Of a stretch of 64,000 nucleotides of DNA, positions 28,706 to 40,676 are shown piece by piece. A model generated the notes under the pieces. It saw nothing but the letters and a program-made list of their open reading frames with translations, was not told the DNA's origin and searched no databases. Source of the DNA: Nocardia brasiliensis (lineage in GTDB: Bacteria; Actinomycetota; Actinomycetes; Mycobacteriales; Mycobacteriaceae); NCBI RefSeq assembly GCF_011801125.1, contig NZ_CP046171.1, positions 186,001 to 250,000 of the forward strand, written 5' to 3'. Position 1 is the stretch's first letter; every line of letters starts with the position of its first letter. The translations under genes were made by a program, and so were the position numbers.

Positions 28706-29245
28706 ATGCAGAGGACCCGTGGCAAGGTATTCGGCGTTGTCGTGGCGATCGCCGCGACCGGCTTGCTCGCCGCCTGTGGTGGCAACGATTCCACCGCGTC
28801 GAGCACGCCGACGCTGACCCGCACCACGGCGGCAACGCAGCCGCCCGCCTCGTCCACCCCCGGTGACAACGCGTCGCAGGCGCCGGCTCCCGCCCCGGCC
28901 CCGGCGCCCGAACCCGAGCAGGCACCCGCTCCCTCGGTCGCCCCAGAGCGGCCGGAGCCGATCGAGTCCGCGCCGCCCGCGGACACCTCGAAGCTCACCG
29001 ACAAGGACAAGAAGTACCTCGACGCGCTCAAGCAGCAGGGCGTGACGCCGTCCACCCCGGACATCGCGCTCAGCGTCGCGGGCTACGTCTGCCAGGGCAT
29101 CGCCTCCGGCGCGTCCGACCAAGACCTCATGACCTTCGTGACCGCGATGGCCGGTTCCGATCCGTCCTTCGATCCGGCCAAGATGCCGGTGGAGAAGGCC
29201 GGGCAGATCTACGTCAACGCCGCTAAGCAGTCGTACTGCCAGTGA
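28706..29245 (+). CDS. DUF732 lipoprotein
   Basis: Exported 179-aa protein with a lipobox (LLAACGG; Cys near residue 24). A long Pro/Ala/Thr linker (about 35-90) precedes a DUF732-like helical domain containing two Cys that could form a disulfide ([13 protein letters not shown] and the C-terminal QSYCQ). Its stop overlaps the GTG of the cutinase-like lipase by 4 bp (GTGA), so the two are translationally coupled. That suggests related roles at the outer face of the membrane. DUF732 proteins have no established biochemical function. Confidence 0.87.
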   Translation: MQRTRGKVFGVVVAIAATGLLAACGGNDSTASSTPTLTRTTAATQPPASSTPGDNASQAPAPAPAPAPEPEQAPAPSVAPERPEPIESAPPADTSKLTDKDKKYLDALKQQGVTPSTPDIALSVAGYVCQGIASGASDQDLMTFVTAMAGSDPSFDPAKMPVEKAGQIYVNAAKQSYCQ

Positions 29246-30228
29246 GTCCCCGCCGCGCGACGACATCCCGCCGGTCTCGGCCTGCGGGATGCCTGCTGCT
29301 GATCGCGATCCCGGTGCTGATCATCATCGTGGTGCTGCTGCTGTGGTACCTGCTCGCCGGACCGCTGCGGCCGCCCAAGCCGGGGCCCAAGCCGCCGGAG
29401 GAACCCACCTCCCAGCCGGCCGACTGCCCGGACGTGCAGATGATCTCGGTGCCCGGTACCTGGGAGTCCAGCAGCAACGATGACCCGTACAACCCGACGG
29501 CGAACCCGAACTCGTTGATGCTCAACATCTCCGCGCCGGTGGCGCAGCGGTTCCCGAAGGAGCGGCTCGACGTCTACACCGTCCCCTACGTCGCGCAGTT
29601 CTCCAATCCAATCGCGATTCCGCCGGACGGGCAGCAGTCCTACAACAACAGCCGGACCGAGGGCACGCAGAACATGATCTCGGCGATGCGGGCGACCGCG
29701 AGCCGGTGTCCGCTGACCTCCTACGTGATCGCCGGGTTCTCCCAGGGCGCGGTCATCGCCGGCGATGTCGCCAACCAGATCGCCGCGGGCAATGGCCCGG
29801 TCCCGGCGAAGCGGGTGCTCGGTGTCACGCTGATCTCCGACGGCCGCCGCACCGGCGACACCGGGCCGGGCCAGGCGGTGCAGATCGGCGCGGTGCCCGC
29901 CGGCGTCGGCGCCGAGGTCGCGTTGAAGGGACTGAATGTGCCCGGTATCACGATGACCGGTCCGCGCCCCGGTGGCTTCGGCGAGCTGGCCGAGCGGACG
30001 TTCACCATCTGCGCGCAGGGCGATCTGATCTGTGACGCACCGCGAGAGGCGTTGAGCCCGTGGAACATCATGGGCAGCGTCGGCGCGCTGGTGCGCGCGG
30101 CGGGCAATCCGGTGCACGCGCTGTACAACGGATTCGTCGTCGACGACAACGGCACCACCTCCACCCAGTGGACCGTGAACTGGGCGAACGGTCTCATCGA
30201 TGGCGCACCGCACCCGCCGCACTCGTGA
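29242..30228 (+). CDS. Cutinase-family lipase/thioesterase, Rv3802c-like
   Basis: A 328-aa membrane-anchored serine hydrolase. A single helix (residues about 16-42, [21 protein letters not shown]) is followed by a Pro-rich spacer. The cutinase fold has nucleophile Ser167 in AGFSQGAV, Asp in CAQGDLICD and His in GNPVHALY. The mycobacterial homologue is an essential phospholipase/thioesterase linked to the mycolate envelope and lies between fbpD and fadD32, as here. GTG 29242 overlaps the lipoprotein stop. Confidence 0.92.
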   Translation: MSPRRATTSRRSRPAGCLLLIAIPVLIIIVVLLLWYLLAGPLRPPKPGPKPPEEPTSQPADCPDVQMISVPGTWESSSNDDPYNPTANPNSLMLNISAPVAQRFPKERLDVYTVPYVAQFSNPIAIPPDGQQSYNNSRTEGTQNMISAMRATASRCPLTSYVIAGFSQGAVIAGDVANQIAAGNGPVPAKRVLGVTLISDGRRTGDTGPGQAVQIGAVPAGVGAEVALKGLNVPGITMTGPRPGGFGELAERTFTICAQGDLICDAPREALSPWNIMGSVGALVRAAGNPVHALYNGFVVDDNGTTSTQWTVNWANGLIDGAPHPPHS

Positions 30229-30239
30229 GATCTCACAGG

Positions 30240-30286
30240 GCTTGCTCCGGCGCATGCCCAGTACACCCAGTAGTGCCGGAGCAAGC
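30240..30286 (+). terminator. Hairpin downstream of the cutinase-like gene
   Basis: A perfect 12-bp repeat (GCTTGCTCCGGC and its complement at 30275-30286) surrounds a 23-nt loop, 11 bases after the stop. There is no T-run, so it is a possible terminator. Confidence 0.45.
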
Positions 30287-30417
30287 GCGCGTCCGGCCCG
30301 CCGCGACGCTGTAAAGTGCGCTGGTGATCGCGACGCGGGTAACCCTTACCGAGTGTTAGGTATGGATAGTCCCGCACTGTCGCGCCCGGATTTCCTTACA
30401 GCCAGGAGCATGAGTTC

Positions 30418-31437
30418 ATGACAGAAGCCGCCGCCCCGGCCGCTGAGTTGACCGCGCTGGGTACGCCGCCGCGCAGCTTCCGCTTCGCGGCAGCTGGTGA
30501 GGGAAACAAACAAGAAGGTGGCGCGCGCAAGTTCATCCAGACGGCGCAGCAGGCCGAGGAGTACGGCTTCGACAGTTTCGTCGTGCCCGACCACCTCGGC
30601 GACCAGATCGGCCCGATCGCCGCGCTCGGCGCGCTGACCCAGGCCACCGAACGGATCCGGCTCGGAACCTCGGTGCTGGCCAACGGCTTCCGCAACCCGG
30701 TGGTGCTGGCCAAGGATCTGGCCACCATCGACGTGCTGTCCAAGGGTCGGCTCGAGGTCGGCCTCGGCGCCGGCTGGAAGCAGGACGAGTTCGCCGCCGC
30801 GGGCATTCCGTACGAGACGCCCGGCGTCCGCCTCGAGAAGCTGGACGAGGCGCTGACCATTCTCGACGTGCTGCTGCGCGGGCAGGAGTGCACCTTCGAG
30901 GGCAAGCACTACCAGGTGCACGGCATCAAGGGCACGCCGCGGCCGCGTCAGGGCCCGCGCCCGCCGATCTGTACCGGCGGCGGTGGCCCGAAGATGTTGC
31001 GCCTGGCCGCCAAGCACGCCGACATCATCTCCGTCGTCCCGGTGACCACCAAGCACGGTAAAGGCCTCTTGTCGGGCATCACCATGGCGAAGACGATCGA
31101 GAAGGTGAACCTGATCCGCGAGGCCGCCGGTGATCGGTTCGCCGATATCGAGCTGAACTGGGCCATCACCGCGATCGTCATCACCGACGATCGCGAGAAG
31201 ACCGCGGAGATGGCACTTTCCGCGATCGACCGGGGCCTGCACCCGGATCTCGAGGTGGACGTGAAGCTTTCGGTCGAGGAGATCCTCGAGTCGCCCTACG
31301 TCGCCATCGGGACGTTCGAGGAAATCGCCGAGCAGATCCGGCGTGTGCGCCAACTCACCTCGATGTCGTATGTCGGGGTGTTTCCCACCCAAATGGACGC
31401 ATTCGCCCCCGTCATTCCCTTGCTGCGGGACGAGTGA
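30418..31437 (+). CDS. LLM-class, probably F420-dependent oxidoreductase
   Basis: A 339-aa TIM-barrel protein of the luciferase-like monooxygenase superfamily. Typical segments are FDSFVVPDHLGDQIGPIAALGAL, TERIRLGTSVLANGFRNPVVLAKDLATIDVLSKGRLEVGLGAGW, and ICTGGGGPKMLRLAAKHADII. The single-chain form with this N-terminus fits F420-dependent actinobacterial members, but cofactor use is inferred, not visible. It sits between the Rv3802c-like lipase and fadD32, where M. tuberculosis has no such gene. A role in mycolate modification is possible but unproven. Confidence 0.85.
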   Translation: MTEAAAPAAELTALGTPPRSFRFAAAGEGNKQEGGARKFIQTAQQAEEYGFDSFVVPDHLGDQIGPIAALGALTQATERIRLGTSVLANGFRNPVVLAKDLATIDVLSKGRLEVGLGAGWKQDEFAAAGIPYETPGVRLEKLDEALTILDVLLRGQECTFEGKHYQVHGIKGTPRPRQGPRPPICTGGGGPKMLRLAAKHADIISVVPVTTKHGKGLLSGITMAKTIEKVNLIREAAGDRFADIELNWAITAIVITDDREKTAEMALSAIDRGLHPDLEVDVKLSVEEILESPYVAIGTFEEIAEQIRRVRQLTSMSYVGVFPTQMDAFAPVIPLLRDE

Positions 31438-31632
31438 CCGGGCGTTCTCTGTAACATAACCCTGGTTTGAGTACATCTAGCCGATAGCGGTCACCGCGCA
31501 GACCGCCCAGAATCTGCGGGCTGGTTCGCCACACACGTGGGAGCAGTCGGCGGGCGAAAGCGAGTCGGGGCCTCACAGGTAACAGCGGCGTAGTCGCCGT
31601 CTTGCTGCGTGTGCCTCGGAGGAGAAGAAGGA

Positions 31633-33549
31633 ATGGAAGAGACTTTCGACGACTACCTGGACGAGACCGGGAACATCCGAATTCCCGAGGATCACACCCT
31701 GGTCGATCACGTCGAGAAGCACACCCGGAACGACGCGAACACTCTGGCGTACCGCTACATCGATTACTCGCGTGAGCGTGATGGTGAGGCCCAGGAACTG
31801 ACGTGGCGTGAGTTCGGCATTCGGCTGCGCGCGGTGGCCGCTCGACTGCAGCAGGTGACCAACCCGGGTGACCGGGTCGCGATCCTGGCGCCGCAGGGCC
31901 TGGATTACGTGGTCTCCTTCTTCGCCGCGATCTACGCGGGCACCATCTCGGTGCCGCTGTTCGACCCGGACGAGCCCGGTCACACCGACCGCCTGCACGC
32001 CGTGCTCGGCGACTGCGAGCCCGCCGCCATCCTCACCGCGAGCTCCTCCGCGGCGGGTGTGCGGCAGTTCTTCCGTTCGCTGCCCGCCGCCCAGCGCCCG
32101 CGCATCATCGCGGTGGACGCGATTCCGGACAGCGTCGGCGAGGGCTGGGTGCGCCCGGACATCGCCATCGACGACATCGCCTACCTGCAGTACACCTCGG
32201 GTTCGACCCGGACCCCCGCCGGTGTGGAGATCACCCACCGCGCGGTCGGCACCAACCTGCTGCAGATGGTCAATTCGATCAACCTGGACTGGAACTCGCG
32301 CGGTGTCACCTGGCTGCCCCTGTTCCACGACATGGGCCTGCTCACGGTGATCCTGCCCGCGGTCGGCGGCAAGTTCATCACCATCATGTCGCCGAGCGCG
32401 TTCGTGCGACGCCCGTACCGCTGGATCAAGGAACTCGCCGCGCAGTCCGACGGCGCCGGAACCTTCGCCGCGGCACCGAATTTCGCGTTCGAGCACGCCG
32501 CGGCGCGTGGCCTGCCGAAGAATGGCGAGTCGCTGGATCTGTCCAACGTGATCGGCCTGATCAACGGCAGCGAGCCGGTGACCACCTCCTCGATGAAGAA
32601 GTTCAACGAGGCCTTCGCGCCCTACGGCCTACCCAAGACGGCGATCAAGCCGTGCTACGGCATGGCCGAGGCGACGCTGTTCGTCTCGGCGACCAAGGCC
32701 GAGGACGAGGCCAAGGTCACCTGGGTCGATCGCAACGAGCTCAACGCGGGCCGCATGGTCAAGGTCGATCCGGCCGCGGACAACGCCATCGCGCAGGTCT
32801 CCTGCGGGTACGTCGCGCTGTCGCAGTGGGCGGTGATCGTCGATCCGGAAACCGTCGAGGCCGACGGCGGCCGGGAACTGCCCGACGGCCGGGTCGGTGA
32901 GATCTGGTTGCACGGCAACAACATGGGCATCGGCTACTGGGGACGCCCGGACGAGACCGCGGCCACCTTCCAGAACAAGGTGCCCCACCGCCTCGCCGAG
33001 GGCAGCCACGCCGAGGGCACCGAGCCCGACGCCAACTGGATGCGCACCGGCGACTACGGCGTGTACCTCGACGGCGAGCTCTACATCACCGGCCGGGTCA
33101 AGGACCTGGTGATCGTCGACGGACGCAACCACTACCCGCAGGACCTCGAGTTCTCCGCGCAGGAGGCATCCAAGGCGCTGCGCCCCGGTTTCGTCGCCGC
33201 GTTCTCGGTGCCCGCGAACCAGCTGCCCGCCCTCGTCTTCGACCAGGGCAGCCACTCGGGCCTGAAGTTCGACGCCGACGACGGCTCCGAGCAGCTGGTG
33301 ATCGTCGCCGAACGCGGCCCAGGGGCGGGCAAGGCCGATCCGCTGCCGATCGCCGACGAGGTGCGGGCCGCGGTGGCCGCGCGCCACGGTGTCACCGTTC
33401 GTGACGTACTGCTGGTTCCCGCGGGCTCGATCCCGCGTACCTCCAGCGGCAAGATCGCCCGGCGCGCCTGCAAGGCCGCCTATCTGGAGGGAACACTGCG
33501 GGGTGGTTACACCCAGCAGGCATTCCCCGATGCACCCGAGGAAGAATGA
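31633..33549 (+). CDS. fadD32: Long-chain fatty acyl-AMP ligase FadD32
   Basis: A 638-aa cytoplasmic enzyme that adenylates the very long meromycolic acid and loads it on the N-terminal ACP of Pks13. ANL-superfamily motifs are visible: [12 protein letters not shown] (P-loop-like), [17 protein letters not shown] text ([21 protein letters not shown]), [14 protein letters not shown] and the A10 motif SSGKIARR. The start at 31633 follows GGAGAAGAAGG. Upstream GTG 31609 lacks a comparable signal. It is followed 143 bp later by pks13, with accD4 next, the universal mycolate condensation cluster. Confidence 0.97.
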   Translation: MEETFDDYLDETGNIRIPEDHTLVDHVEKHTRNDANTLAYRYIDYSRERDGEAQELTWREFGIRLRAVAARLQQVTNPGDRVAILAPQGLDYVVSFFAAIYAGTISVPLFDPDEPGHTDRLHAVLGDCEPAAILTASSSAAGVRQFFRSLPAAQRPRIIAVDAIPDSVGEGWVRPDIAIDDIAYLQYTSGSTRTPAGVEITHRAVGTNLLQMVNSINLDWNSRGVTWLPLFHDMGLLTVILPAVGGKFITIMSPSAFVRRPYRWIKELAAQSDGAGTFAAAPNFAFEHAAARGLPKNGESLDLSNVIGLINGSEPVTTSSMKKFNEAFAPYGLPKTAIKPCYGMAEATLFVSATKAEDEAKVTWVDRNELNAGRMVKVDPAADNAIAQVSCGYVALSQWAVIVDPETVEADGGRELPDGRVGEIWLHGNNMGIGYWGRPDETAATFQNKVPHRLAEGSHAEGTEPDANWMRTGDYGVYLDGELYITGRVKDLVIVDGRNHYPQDLEFSAQEASKALRPGFVAAFSVPANQLPALVFDQGSHSGLKFDADDGSEQLVIVAERGPGAGKADPLPIADEVRAAVAARHGVTVRDVLLVPAGSIPRTSSGKIARRACKAAYLEGTLRGGYTQQAFPDAPEEE

Positions 33550-33597
33550 CGGTAGTTCCCGCCTCGATCAGGTCGGAACAGTGGTTGTCTGGCTCGC

Positions 33598-33634
33598 CAC
33601 TCGGTTCCGGCCTGTGCCGGAACGACACCGAGTG
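33598..33634 (+). promoter_or_regulatory. Bulged hairpin between fadD32 and pks13
   Basis: CACTCGGT (33598-33605) pairs with ACCGAGTG (33627-33634) and TCCGGC (33606-33611) with GCCGGA (33616-33621) around a CTGT loop, leaving a 5-nt bulge on one side. It has no T-run. It could stabilise or process the transcript or attenuate pks13. Confidence 0.45.
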
Positions 33635-33692
33635 ATCCGGGCCGTCAATCCCCGCCGCGCAACCGCACGCAGACAGGTAGCTTGAGGAATTG

Positions 33693-36600
33693 ATGGCCGA
33701 CAACGAGTCCACCCAGACGACCGATCTCTCGCCAGCCGACCCGGCGGCCGACCAGGCCCCGGCGACGGTGCACGCTGCCGCCACCGCGGCAACCGGTGCC
33801 GATCGGTCCGACATGACGGTTGCCGAACTGCGCGACTGGCTGCGCAACTGGGTCGCCGACGCCACCGGGCAGCCGGTCGAGCAGATCAGCGTCGACCGGC
33901 CGATGGAGGAGTTCGGGCTGGCCTCGCGTGACGCCATCGCGCTCGTCGGCGACATCGAGGAACTGACCGGCGTCGTGCTCACCGCGACCGCCTACTTCCA
34001 GCACCCGACCATCGCCTCGCTGGCCGAGCTGGTCATCTACGGCGAGCCGGAACCGGCCGAGGAGGAGTCCAGCGACGCCTTCTATACCTCGGGTGGCACC
34101 ACCGGCGAGGCGCACGACATCGCCATCATCGGCCTGTCGACGCGGCTGCCAGGTGCGGGCGACACCCCGGAGTCGACCTGGGAGTTCCTCATCGGCCGCG
34201 GCGACGCGATCCGGGAACTGCCGCAGGGCCGGTGGGAGGAGTTCACCAGCAACCCCGCGGCCGCCAAGGCGATCGCGGAGGGCAACACCCTCGGCGGCTA
34301 TCTCGACCAGGACGTGATCAAGGGCTTCGACGCGGAGTTCTTCGCGATGTCGCCGATCGAGGTGGAGCGGGTCGACCCGCAGCAGCGCCTGATGATGGAG
34401 CTGACCTGGGAAGCGTTGGAGCACGCCAGGATTCCCGCGAGCGAGCTCAAGGGCGCGCCCGTCGGCATGTTCATCGGCTCGTCCACCAGCGACTTCATGC
34501 TGATCGCCGCCCTCGGCCTCGGCGTGGACCAGGGACCGAACGTGCCGGCCACCGCGCAGGCCTACGGCATCAGCGGCAGCTCGAACGGCATCATCGCGAA
34601 CCGGGTCTCCTACTTCTACGACTTCCGCGGCCCCTCGGTCACGGTCGACACCGCGTGCTCGTCCACCATCGTCGCGGTGCACCAGGCCGTGCGCGCGCTG
34701 CGTACGGGCGAGGCCGACGTCGCCCTGGCCGGCGGCGTGAACATGATCCTGGCGCCGATGGCGACCCTCGGCTTCGACATGGGCGGCGGCGTCGCGAAGA
34801 ACGGGCGCGTCAAGGCGTTCTCCTCCGATGCCGACGGCATGGTCCGCTCGGAGGGCGCGGGGCTGTTCGTGCTCAAGCGCCTGGCCGACGCCGAGCGCGA
34901 CGGCGACCGAATCATGGCCGTCATCAAGGGATCCGCGGTCAACAGCGACGGACGGTCCAACGGCCTCTACGCGCCGAACCCCGACGCCCAGGCCGACGTG
35001 CTGCGGCGCGCGTACCGGGACGCGGGCATCGTGCCGTCCACTGTCGACTACATCGAGGCGCACGGCACCGGCACCCCGCTCGGCGATCCGATCGAGGCCG
35101 ACGCGCTGGGCAAGGTCGTCGGCCGCGGCCGCGACGAGGACAAGCCGGTTCTGCTCGGTTCGGCCAAGACCAACTTCGGCCACCTGGAGTCCGCCGCGGG
35201 TGCGGCGAGCCTGGCCAAGGTCCTGATGGCGCTGCAGCACAACGTGGTGCCGCCCAACATCAACTACGCGGGCCCGAACCCGTACATCCCGTTCGATCAG
35301 GCGCGGTTGAAGGTGGTCGAGGAGCCGACCGAATTCCCGCGCTACAGCGGCAAGGCCACCATCGGCATCTCCGGCTTCGGCTTCGGCGGCACCAACGCCC
35401 ATGTCGTGGTGCAGGAATACGTCCCGGCCGCCGCCGAGGAGGCCGCGGTACCCGAGGCCGAGACCCCCGCCGCCGCGATCGATACCGCGGCCGCGGCACA
35501 GGACGCCGAGCTCGCGGACGAGTCGACCGATGTGATCGCGGAGGCGGACGCGGTGCTCGCCGACGCCGAGCCGGTCGCCGAACCTGTTGCGCCCGTTGCG
35601 GAATGGACCGAAGCGCGGACCGAACCGCTGCCGGTGATCCTGCCGATCTCCGGCTACCTGCCCTCGCGCCGCCGCCGGGCCGCCGCCGAGCTGGCCGACT
35701 GGCTGGAATCCGAAGCGGGACGCGATGTTTCGCTGACGGACGTGGGGCGGTCGCTGGCCAAGCGCAGCCACTGGCGTTCGCGCGGTGTGGTGCTCGCCAA
35801 GACCCACGAGGAGGCCGTCGCCGGCCTGCGCGCCATCGCCGCGGGCAAGCCGGGCAACGGTGTGTTCACCGCCGACGCGCCCGCCACCATGGGTGCGGTC
35901 TGGGTGCTCTCCGGCTTCGGCGCGCAGCACCGGAAGATGGGCAAGGCGCTCTACCTGGAGAACTCGATCTTCGCCAAGGCCGTCGACGAGGTCGACGAGC
36001 TGGTGCAGGACGAGGCCGGGTACTCGATCCGGGACATGTTCCTCGACGACAGCCAGGACTACAACGTCGGCACCTCGCAGGTCGGCATCTTCACCATTCA
36101 GATCGGCCTGGCCGCGCTGCTGCGCGCGCACGGCGCCGAGCCCGACGCGGTGGTCGGCCATTCGATGGGCGAGGTCGCCGAGGCCTACATCGCCGGCGGC
36201 CTGCCGCTCGAGGACGCGGTCCGGGTGATCTGCGCGCGCTCGCGCCTGATGCTCGAGGGCGAGCAGATGCTCACCGACGACGACGTGCGCAACATGGCGC
36301 TGATCGAATACAGCGCCGAGGACGTCGAGCAGCTGCTCACCGAATTCCCCGACGTCGAGGTCGGCGTGTACGCCGCCCCGACGAACACGGTGATCGGCGG
36401 CCCGCGCGAGCAGGTCGAGGCGATCGTGGCGCGGGTCGAGGCGGCGGGCAAGTTCGCCAGGATCCTGCAGACCCGCGGCGCGGGCCACACCTCGCAGATG
36501 GACCCGCTGCTCGGCGAGCTGGCCGCGGAGCTGGCCGGCATCGAGCCGACCAAGCTGAAGACCGGCCTCTACTCCACGGTGCACAAGGGCGAGTTCTACC

Positions 36601-39074
36601 GGCCCGGCAACGACCCGATCCACACCGAGGACTACTGGGTCAAGAACATGCGCGGCAGCGTGTACTTCACCAACGCGGTGCGGCTCGCGGTCGACGCGGG
36701 GCACACCACGTTCCTGGAGCTCGCGCCGAACTCCGTCGCGTTGATGCAGGTGCTCGGCACCACCTTCGCGGCGGGCCTGCACGACGCCCAGCTCATCCCG
36801 ACGCTCAAGCGCAAGGAAGACGAGGCGGCGGGCGTGCTCGGCGCCATCGCCCAGCTGTACGTGCACGGGCACAAGGTCGACCTGCCGTCGCTGCTGCCGC
36901 GTGGCGAGTACGCCGACATTCCGCGAACCACGTTCGTGCGCAAGGAATTCTGGCCGAAGGTCTCGCTGGCCGCGACCGGTGCCGCCGGCGCGCCCGGTGC
37001 GCACGTTGCGCTGCCGGACGGCAGGCACGCCTGGGAGGTCCAGGCGGGCTCCGCCGGTGACCTCACCGAGCTGGTGCGGGCCGCCGCGGCCCAGGTGCTC
37101 AGCGATGTGACGCTCGGCGCCTCGATCGTGCACGCGAGCGCACCCGCCGCGGGCACCATCACCACGACGCTGACCCCGCATCCCGGCGGCGCGTCGGTGC
37201 AGGTGCACGCCAAGGAGGGCGCGAGCTTCCGGCTGCTGCTCGACGCCGTGGTCACCTCCGGTGCACCGCTGCCCGAATCCGTTGTGGCCGAGCCGGTTCC
37301 GGCCACCACGGCGGTGCAGCCCGCGGCGGGCGCCGAGCTCGAGGTGGTCGAGACCTTCGGTGACCGCTGGGATCCCGAGGGCAACCAGAAGCTCGAGGAT
37401 CGGCTGGCGCTCATCGTCGCCGAGTCCATGGGCTACGCGGTCGAGGATCTCCCGATGGAGATCCCGCTGATGGAGCTCGGCCTGGACTCGCTGATGGCGA
37501 TGCGCATCAAGAACCGCGTCGAATACGAATTCGACATCCCGCAGCTGCAGATCCAGGCGGTGCGCGATGCCAACCTCAACGAGGTCGGCAAGGTGCTGCG
37601 CTACGCGGTCGAGCACCGCGAGGAGATGCAGGCGGTCGCCGCGAAACAGGCCGCTGGCGAAGAGATCACCGTCGACGCCGGCTTCATCGAGGCCGCGCGT
37701 GCCGCCGTCGCCGCGGGCGAGGACCCGGCCGCGATCGCCGCTGCCGCCGCGAATACCGCCGCCCCCGAGGATGTTTCGGCGGATGCGGAGGCTGTCGTCG
37801 AGACCGCTGCCGCGCCTACCGAAGCCGCCGCGCCGGTCGACGCGGCCCCTGCCGCACCGGCGGAACCCGCGGTGGCCGAACCGGTTTCGCCTGCCGCCGC
37901 GCCCGCGCCTGCCGCCGCGCCCGCGCCTGCCGCCGCGCCCGCGCCTGCTGCCGCCGCGGTCTTCGGCGGACAGCAGAGTGCCGACGAGGACGACGTGCCG
38001 CCGCGCGACGCCGCCGAGCGACTGACCTTCGCCACCTGGGCGGTCGTCACCGGCAAGTCCGCGGGAGGCATCTTCAACACCCTGCCGATCCTCGAGGAAG
38101 AGGTCGCCGAGAAGCTGGCGGCCCGGCTCACCGAGCGGGTCAAGGCCGAGGTCACCGTCGACGATGTGCTCGACTGCGAGACCATCGAGCAGCTGGCGGA
38201 CATCGTGCGCAATCTGCAGGACAGCGGCGCGGACGTGGACGGGTTCATCCGGCCGCTGCGAGCGCGGCCCGAGAGCTCGAATGCGGTGCCGGTCTTCGTG
38301 TTCCACCCCGCCGGTGGCAATACGCTGGTGTACGAACCGCTGTTGAAGCGGCTGCCCGCCGACACCCCGATGTACGGCTTCGAGCGAGTCGAGGGCTCGA
38401 TCGAGGAACGCGCTCGGCAGTACGCCCCGGAACTCCGCAAGCTGCAGGGTGACGGACCGTTCGTGCTCTACGGCTGGTCGCTTGGCGCGGTGCTGGCGAT
38501 GGCCTGCGCGCAGCTCCTGCGCGCCGACGGCGCGGACGTGCGGGTGGTCGGTTTGATCGACCTCGCGATTCCGGCCGAGCCCGAGGACAACAGCCCCGAG
38601 GAGCGGGTGCGGCGGATCGAGCGTTACCAGGCCTTCGCGAAGAAGACCTATGGCGTCGACGGGGAGCTCCCGCCCGAGCAGGTGCAGGAGCTGGCCGCGG
38701 CCTCCGATGAAGAGCAGTTCAAGATGATCTCGGAACTGGTCAAGTTCAGCGGAGCAAAGATCCCCGGTGGCGTGCTCGAACACCAGAAGACCTCATGGAT
38801 CGAAAACCGTGCGCTGCAACAGGTCCAGCCGACACACTACGACGGTGACGTCGTGCTCTACCTCGCCGACCGCTACCACGACGGCGCGATCGAGTTGGAG
38901 CCGCGCTACGCCGACCGTAAGCCGAACGGCGGGTGGGACGAATACCTGTCGCACCTGGAGATCGTGCACATTCCCGGTGACCACCTGCAGATCATCGACG
39001 AGCCCCGGATCGGAAAGATCGGAGCCGACCTCGCCGCAAAGCTCGCCGCGATCGATGTGAAAGGGGCTCAGTGA
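33693..39074 (+). CDS. pks13: Polyketide synthase Pks13 (mycolate condensase)
   Basis: A 1793-aa type I synthase that condenses the meromycolate chain with the carboxylated alpha-chain to give the beta-keto mycolate precursor. Domain order is the Pks13 set: ACP1 with phosphopantetheine Ser78 (FGLASRD), KS with Cys322 (DTACSST) and its His residues ([15 protein letters not shown]), AT with Ser824 (GHSMGE), ACP2 with Ser1266 (LGLDSLM), then a long Ala/Pro linker with repeated PAAAPA units (about 1385-1430), and a thioesterase with Ser1596 (YGWSLGA). No KR, DH or ER domain is present, as expected. ATG 33693 follows GAGGAA. Its stop overlaps the accD4 start. Confidence 0.98.
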   Translation: MADNESTQTTDLSPADPAADQAPATVHAAATAATGADRSDMTVAELRDWLRNWVADATGQPVEQISVDRPMEEFGLASRDAIALVGDIEELTGVVLTATAYFQHPTIASLAELVIYGEPEPAEEESSDAFYTSGGTTGEAHDIAIIGLSTRLPGAGDTPESTWEFLIGRGDAIRELPQGRWEEFTSNPAAAKAIAEGNTLGGYLDQDVIKGFDAEFFAMSPIEVERVDPQQRLMMELTWEALEHARIPASELKGAPVGMFIGSSTSDFMLIAALGLGVDQGPNVPATAQAYGISGSSNGIIANRVSYFYDFRGPSVTVDTACSSTIVAVHQAVRALRTGEADVALAGGVNMILAPMATLGFDMGGGVAKNGRVKAFSSDADGMVRSEGAGLFVLKRLADAERDGDRIMAVIKGSAVNSDGRSNGLYAPNPDAQADVLRRAYRDAGIVPSTVDYIEAHGTGTPLGDPIEADALGKVVGRGRDEDKPVLLGSAKTNFGHLESAAGAASLAKVLMALQHNVVPPNINYAGPNPYIPFDQARLKVVEEPTEFPRYSGKATIGISGFGFGGTNAHVVVQEYVPAAAEEAAVPEAETPAAAIDTAAAAQDAELADESTDVIAEADAVLADAEPVAEPVAPVAEWTEARTEPLPVILPISGYLPSRRRRAAAELADWLESEAGRDVSLTDVGRSLAKRSHWRSRGVVLAKTHEEAVAGLRAIAAGKPGNGVFTADAPATMGAVWVLSGFGAQHRKMGKALYLENSIFAKAVDEVDELVQDEAGYSIRDMFLDDSQDYNVGTSQVGIFTIQIGLAALLRAHGAEPDAVVGHSMGEVAEAYIAGGLPLEDAVRVICARSRLMLEGEQMLTDDDVRNMALIEYSAEDVEQLLTEFPDVEVGVYAAPTNTVIGGPREQVEAIVARVEAAGKFARILQTRGAGHTSQMDPLLGELAAELAGIEPTKLKTGLYSTVHKGEFYRPGNDPIHTEDYWVKNMRGSVYFTNAVRLAVDAGHTTFLELAPNSVALMQVLGTTFAAGLHDAQLIPTLKRKEDEAAGVLGAIAQLYVHGHKVDLPSLLPRGEYADIPRTTFVRKEFWPKVSLAATGAAGAPGAHVALPDGRHAWEVQAGSAGDLTELVRAAAAQVLSDVTLGASIVHASAPAAGTITTTLTPHPGGASVQVHAKEGASFRLLLDAVVTSGAPLPESVVAEPVPATTAVQPAAGAELEVVETFGDRWDPEGNQKLEDRLALIVAESMGYAVEDLPMEIPLMELGLDSLMAMRIKNRVEYEFDIPQLQIQAVRDANLNEVGKVLRYAVEHREEMQAVAAKQAAGEEITVDAGFIEAARAAVAAGEDPAAIAAAAANTAAPEDVSADAEAVVETAAAPTEAAAPVDAAPAAPAEPAVAEPVSPAAAPAPAAAPAPAAAPAPAAAAVFGGQQSADEDDVPPRDAAERLTFATWAVVTGKSAGGIFNTLPILEEEVAEKLAARLTERVKAEVTVDDVLDCETIEQLADIVRNLQDSGADVDGFIRPLRARPESSNAVPVFVFHPAGGNTLVYEPLLKRLPADTPMYGFERVEGSIEERARQYAPELRKLQGDGPFVLYGWSLGAVLAMACAQLLRADGADVRVVGLIDLAIPAEPEDNSPEERVRRIERYQAFAKKTYGVDGELPPEQVQELAAASDEEQFKMISELVKFSGAKIPGGVLEHQKTSWIENRALQQVQPTHYDGDVVLYLADRYHDGAIELEPRYADRKPNGGWDEYLSHLEIVHIPGDHLQIIDEPRIGKIGADLAAKLAAIDVKGAQ

Positions 39075-40615
39075 CTACAACTGCCGAGAAGCTCGCCGAC
39101 CTGCGCCAAAGGCTTGACCTAGCGCAGGAACCGGCGGGTGAAGCGGGGGTGGCCAAGCGGGCGAAGAAGGGAATTCCCAGCGCCCGCGAACGGATCAACA
39201 TGCTGCTCGATCCGGGCACCTTCGTGGAAATCGGTGCGCTGGTGCGTAAGCCGGGTGATCCGACGGCGCTGTACGGCGACGGCGTTGTCACCGGGCACGG
39301 TTTGGTCGATGGCAGGCCGGTGGCGGTGTTCTCCCATGATCAGACCGTTTACGGCGGGTCGGTCGGCGAGATGTTCGGCCGCAAGGTCGCCGGGATCATG
39401 GAGTACGCGGCCAAGGTGGGCTGTCCGGTGGTCGGCATCAACGACTCCGGTGGCGCCCGGGTGCAGGAGGCGGTGACCTCGCTGGCCTGGTACGCGGAGC
39501 TGGGGCGCAGGCAGGAGCCGCTATCGGGGCTGGTGCCGCAGATCTCGATGATCCTCGGCAAGTGCGCGGGCGGCGCGGTGTACGCCCCGATCAACACCGA
39601 CGTGGTGGTGGCGACCGAAGAGGCGTACATGTTCGTCACCGGTCCCAAGGTGATTCGTGAGGTCACCGGCGAGGACGTGAGCCTCGAGGAACTCGGCGGC
39701 GCGCAGAGCCAGGCCGAGTACGGCAACATCCACCATGTCGCGCCGGACGAGAAGGCCGCCTTCGCGTGGGTGCGCGAGTATCTGAGCTTCCTGCCGACGA
39801 GTTGTCAGGAGCTCGCGCCGATCGTGAATCCGGGCCTGGAACCGGAAGTCACCGACACCGACCTGGAACTGAATTCCCTTGTGCCGGACTCGGATAACGC
39901 CGCGTACGACATGCACGAGGTGCTGCTGCGGATCTTCGACGACGGCGCGTTCCACGAGATCGGCGCCTCGGCCGGGCGCAATATCATCACCGGCTTCGCC
40001 AGGGTGGACGGCCGCAGTGTGGGTGTGGTCGCCAACCAGCCGATGGTGTACGCCGGGGCGCTGGACGCCCGCGCCTCCGACAAGGCGGCGCATTTCGTGC
40101 GGTTGTGCGACGCGTTCGAGATTCCGCTGGTCTTCGTGGTGGATACGCCCGGCTTCCTGCCCGGTGTGGAGCAGGAGAAGATCGGCGTGATCAAGCGCGG
40201 CGGCCGGTTCCTGTTCTCCTTCGTCGAGGCGACCGTGCCGAAAGTGACTGTGGTCATTCGCAAGTCGTACGGCGGCGGCTACGCGGTGATGGGCTCCAAG
40301 CAGCTCGGTGCCGATGTCAACCTGGCCTGGCCGACGGCGCGGATCGCGGTGATGGGCGCCGAGAGCGCGGTGAGTCTGATCGGCGGCAGGCAGATCGAGG
40401 CCGCGCCGGAGGATCAGCGCGCGGCCGTGCGCCAGCAGATGATCGACTTCTACAACGCCACCATGGCCACGCCGTGGGTGGCCGCCGAGCGCGGCTACAT
40501 CGACGCGGTGATCGAGCCATCGAGCACCCGGCTCGAGCTGCGCCGCGCGTTGCAGCTGCTGCGGGACAAGACCCAGGCGCGCAACCCGCGCAAGCACCAC
40601 CTGCTGCCGCTCTAG
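39071..40615 (+). CDS. accD4: Acyl-CoA carboxylase beta subunit AccD4
   Basis: A 514-aa carboxyltransferase subunit that carboxylates the long alpha-chain acyl-CoA used by Pks13, working with an AccA3-type biotin subunit encoded elsewhere. Both crotonase-like halves are present, with acyl-CoA pocket Gly-rich segments ([14 protein letters not shown], and in the second half [14 protein letters not shown] and [14 protein letters not shown]). The GTG start overlaps the pks13 stop (GTGA), so expression is coupled. The position matches Rv3799c. Confidence 0.96.
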   Translation: MTTTAEKLADLRQRLDLAQEPAGEAGVAKRAKKGIPSARERINMLLDPGTFVEIGALVRKPGDPTALYGDGVVTGHGLVDGRPVAVFSHDQTVYGGSVGEMFGRKVAGIMEYAAKVGCPVVGINDSGGARVQEAVTSLAWYAELGRRQEPLSGLVPQISMILGKCAGGAVYAPINTDVVVATEEAYMFVTGPKVIREVTGEDVSLEELGGAQSQAEYGNIHHVAPDEKAAFAWVREYLSFLPTSCQELAPIVNPGLEPEVTDTDLELNSLVPDSDNAAYDMHEVLLRIFDDGAFHEIGASAGRNIITGFARVDGRSVGVVANQPMVYAGALDARASDKAAHFVRLCDAFEIPLVFVVDTPGFLPGVEQEKIGVIKRGGRFLFSFVEATVPKVTVVIRKSYGGGYAVMGSKQLGADVNLAWPTARIAVMGAESAVSLIGGRQIEAAPEDQRAAVRQQMIDFYNATMATPWVAAERGYIDAVIEPSSTRLELRRALQLLRDKTQARNPRKHHLLPL

Positions 40616-40620
40616 CGCCT

Positions 40621-40656
40621 GCGGGAATCGGGCCACATCCGTTGTGACGCAGCCCG
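40621..40656. terminator. Hairpin between convergent accD4 and cyclophilin genes
   Basis: GCGGGAATCGGGC near 40621-40633 pairs with GCCCGATT(C)TCCCG near 40652-40665 with a single bulge. It sits between two convergent stops (40615 and 40677) and is a likely bidirectional terminator. Confidence 0.5.
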
Positions 40657-40676
40657 ATTCTCCCGTATGGCGGGTC

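Noticed and set aside
37890..37960. A simple-sequence repeat with possible regulatory meaning
   Set aside because: It encodes the Ala/Pro linker before the Pks13 thioesterase, a common flexible spacer.
33645..38783. A 1712-aa open frame on the minus strand opposite pks13
   Set aside because: It is antisense to a fully convincing Pks13 and has Arg/His/Gly/Val-rich composition typical of GC3-driven shadows, with no recognisable domain.
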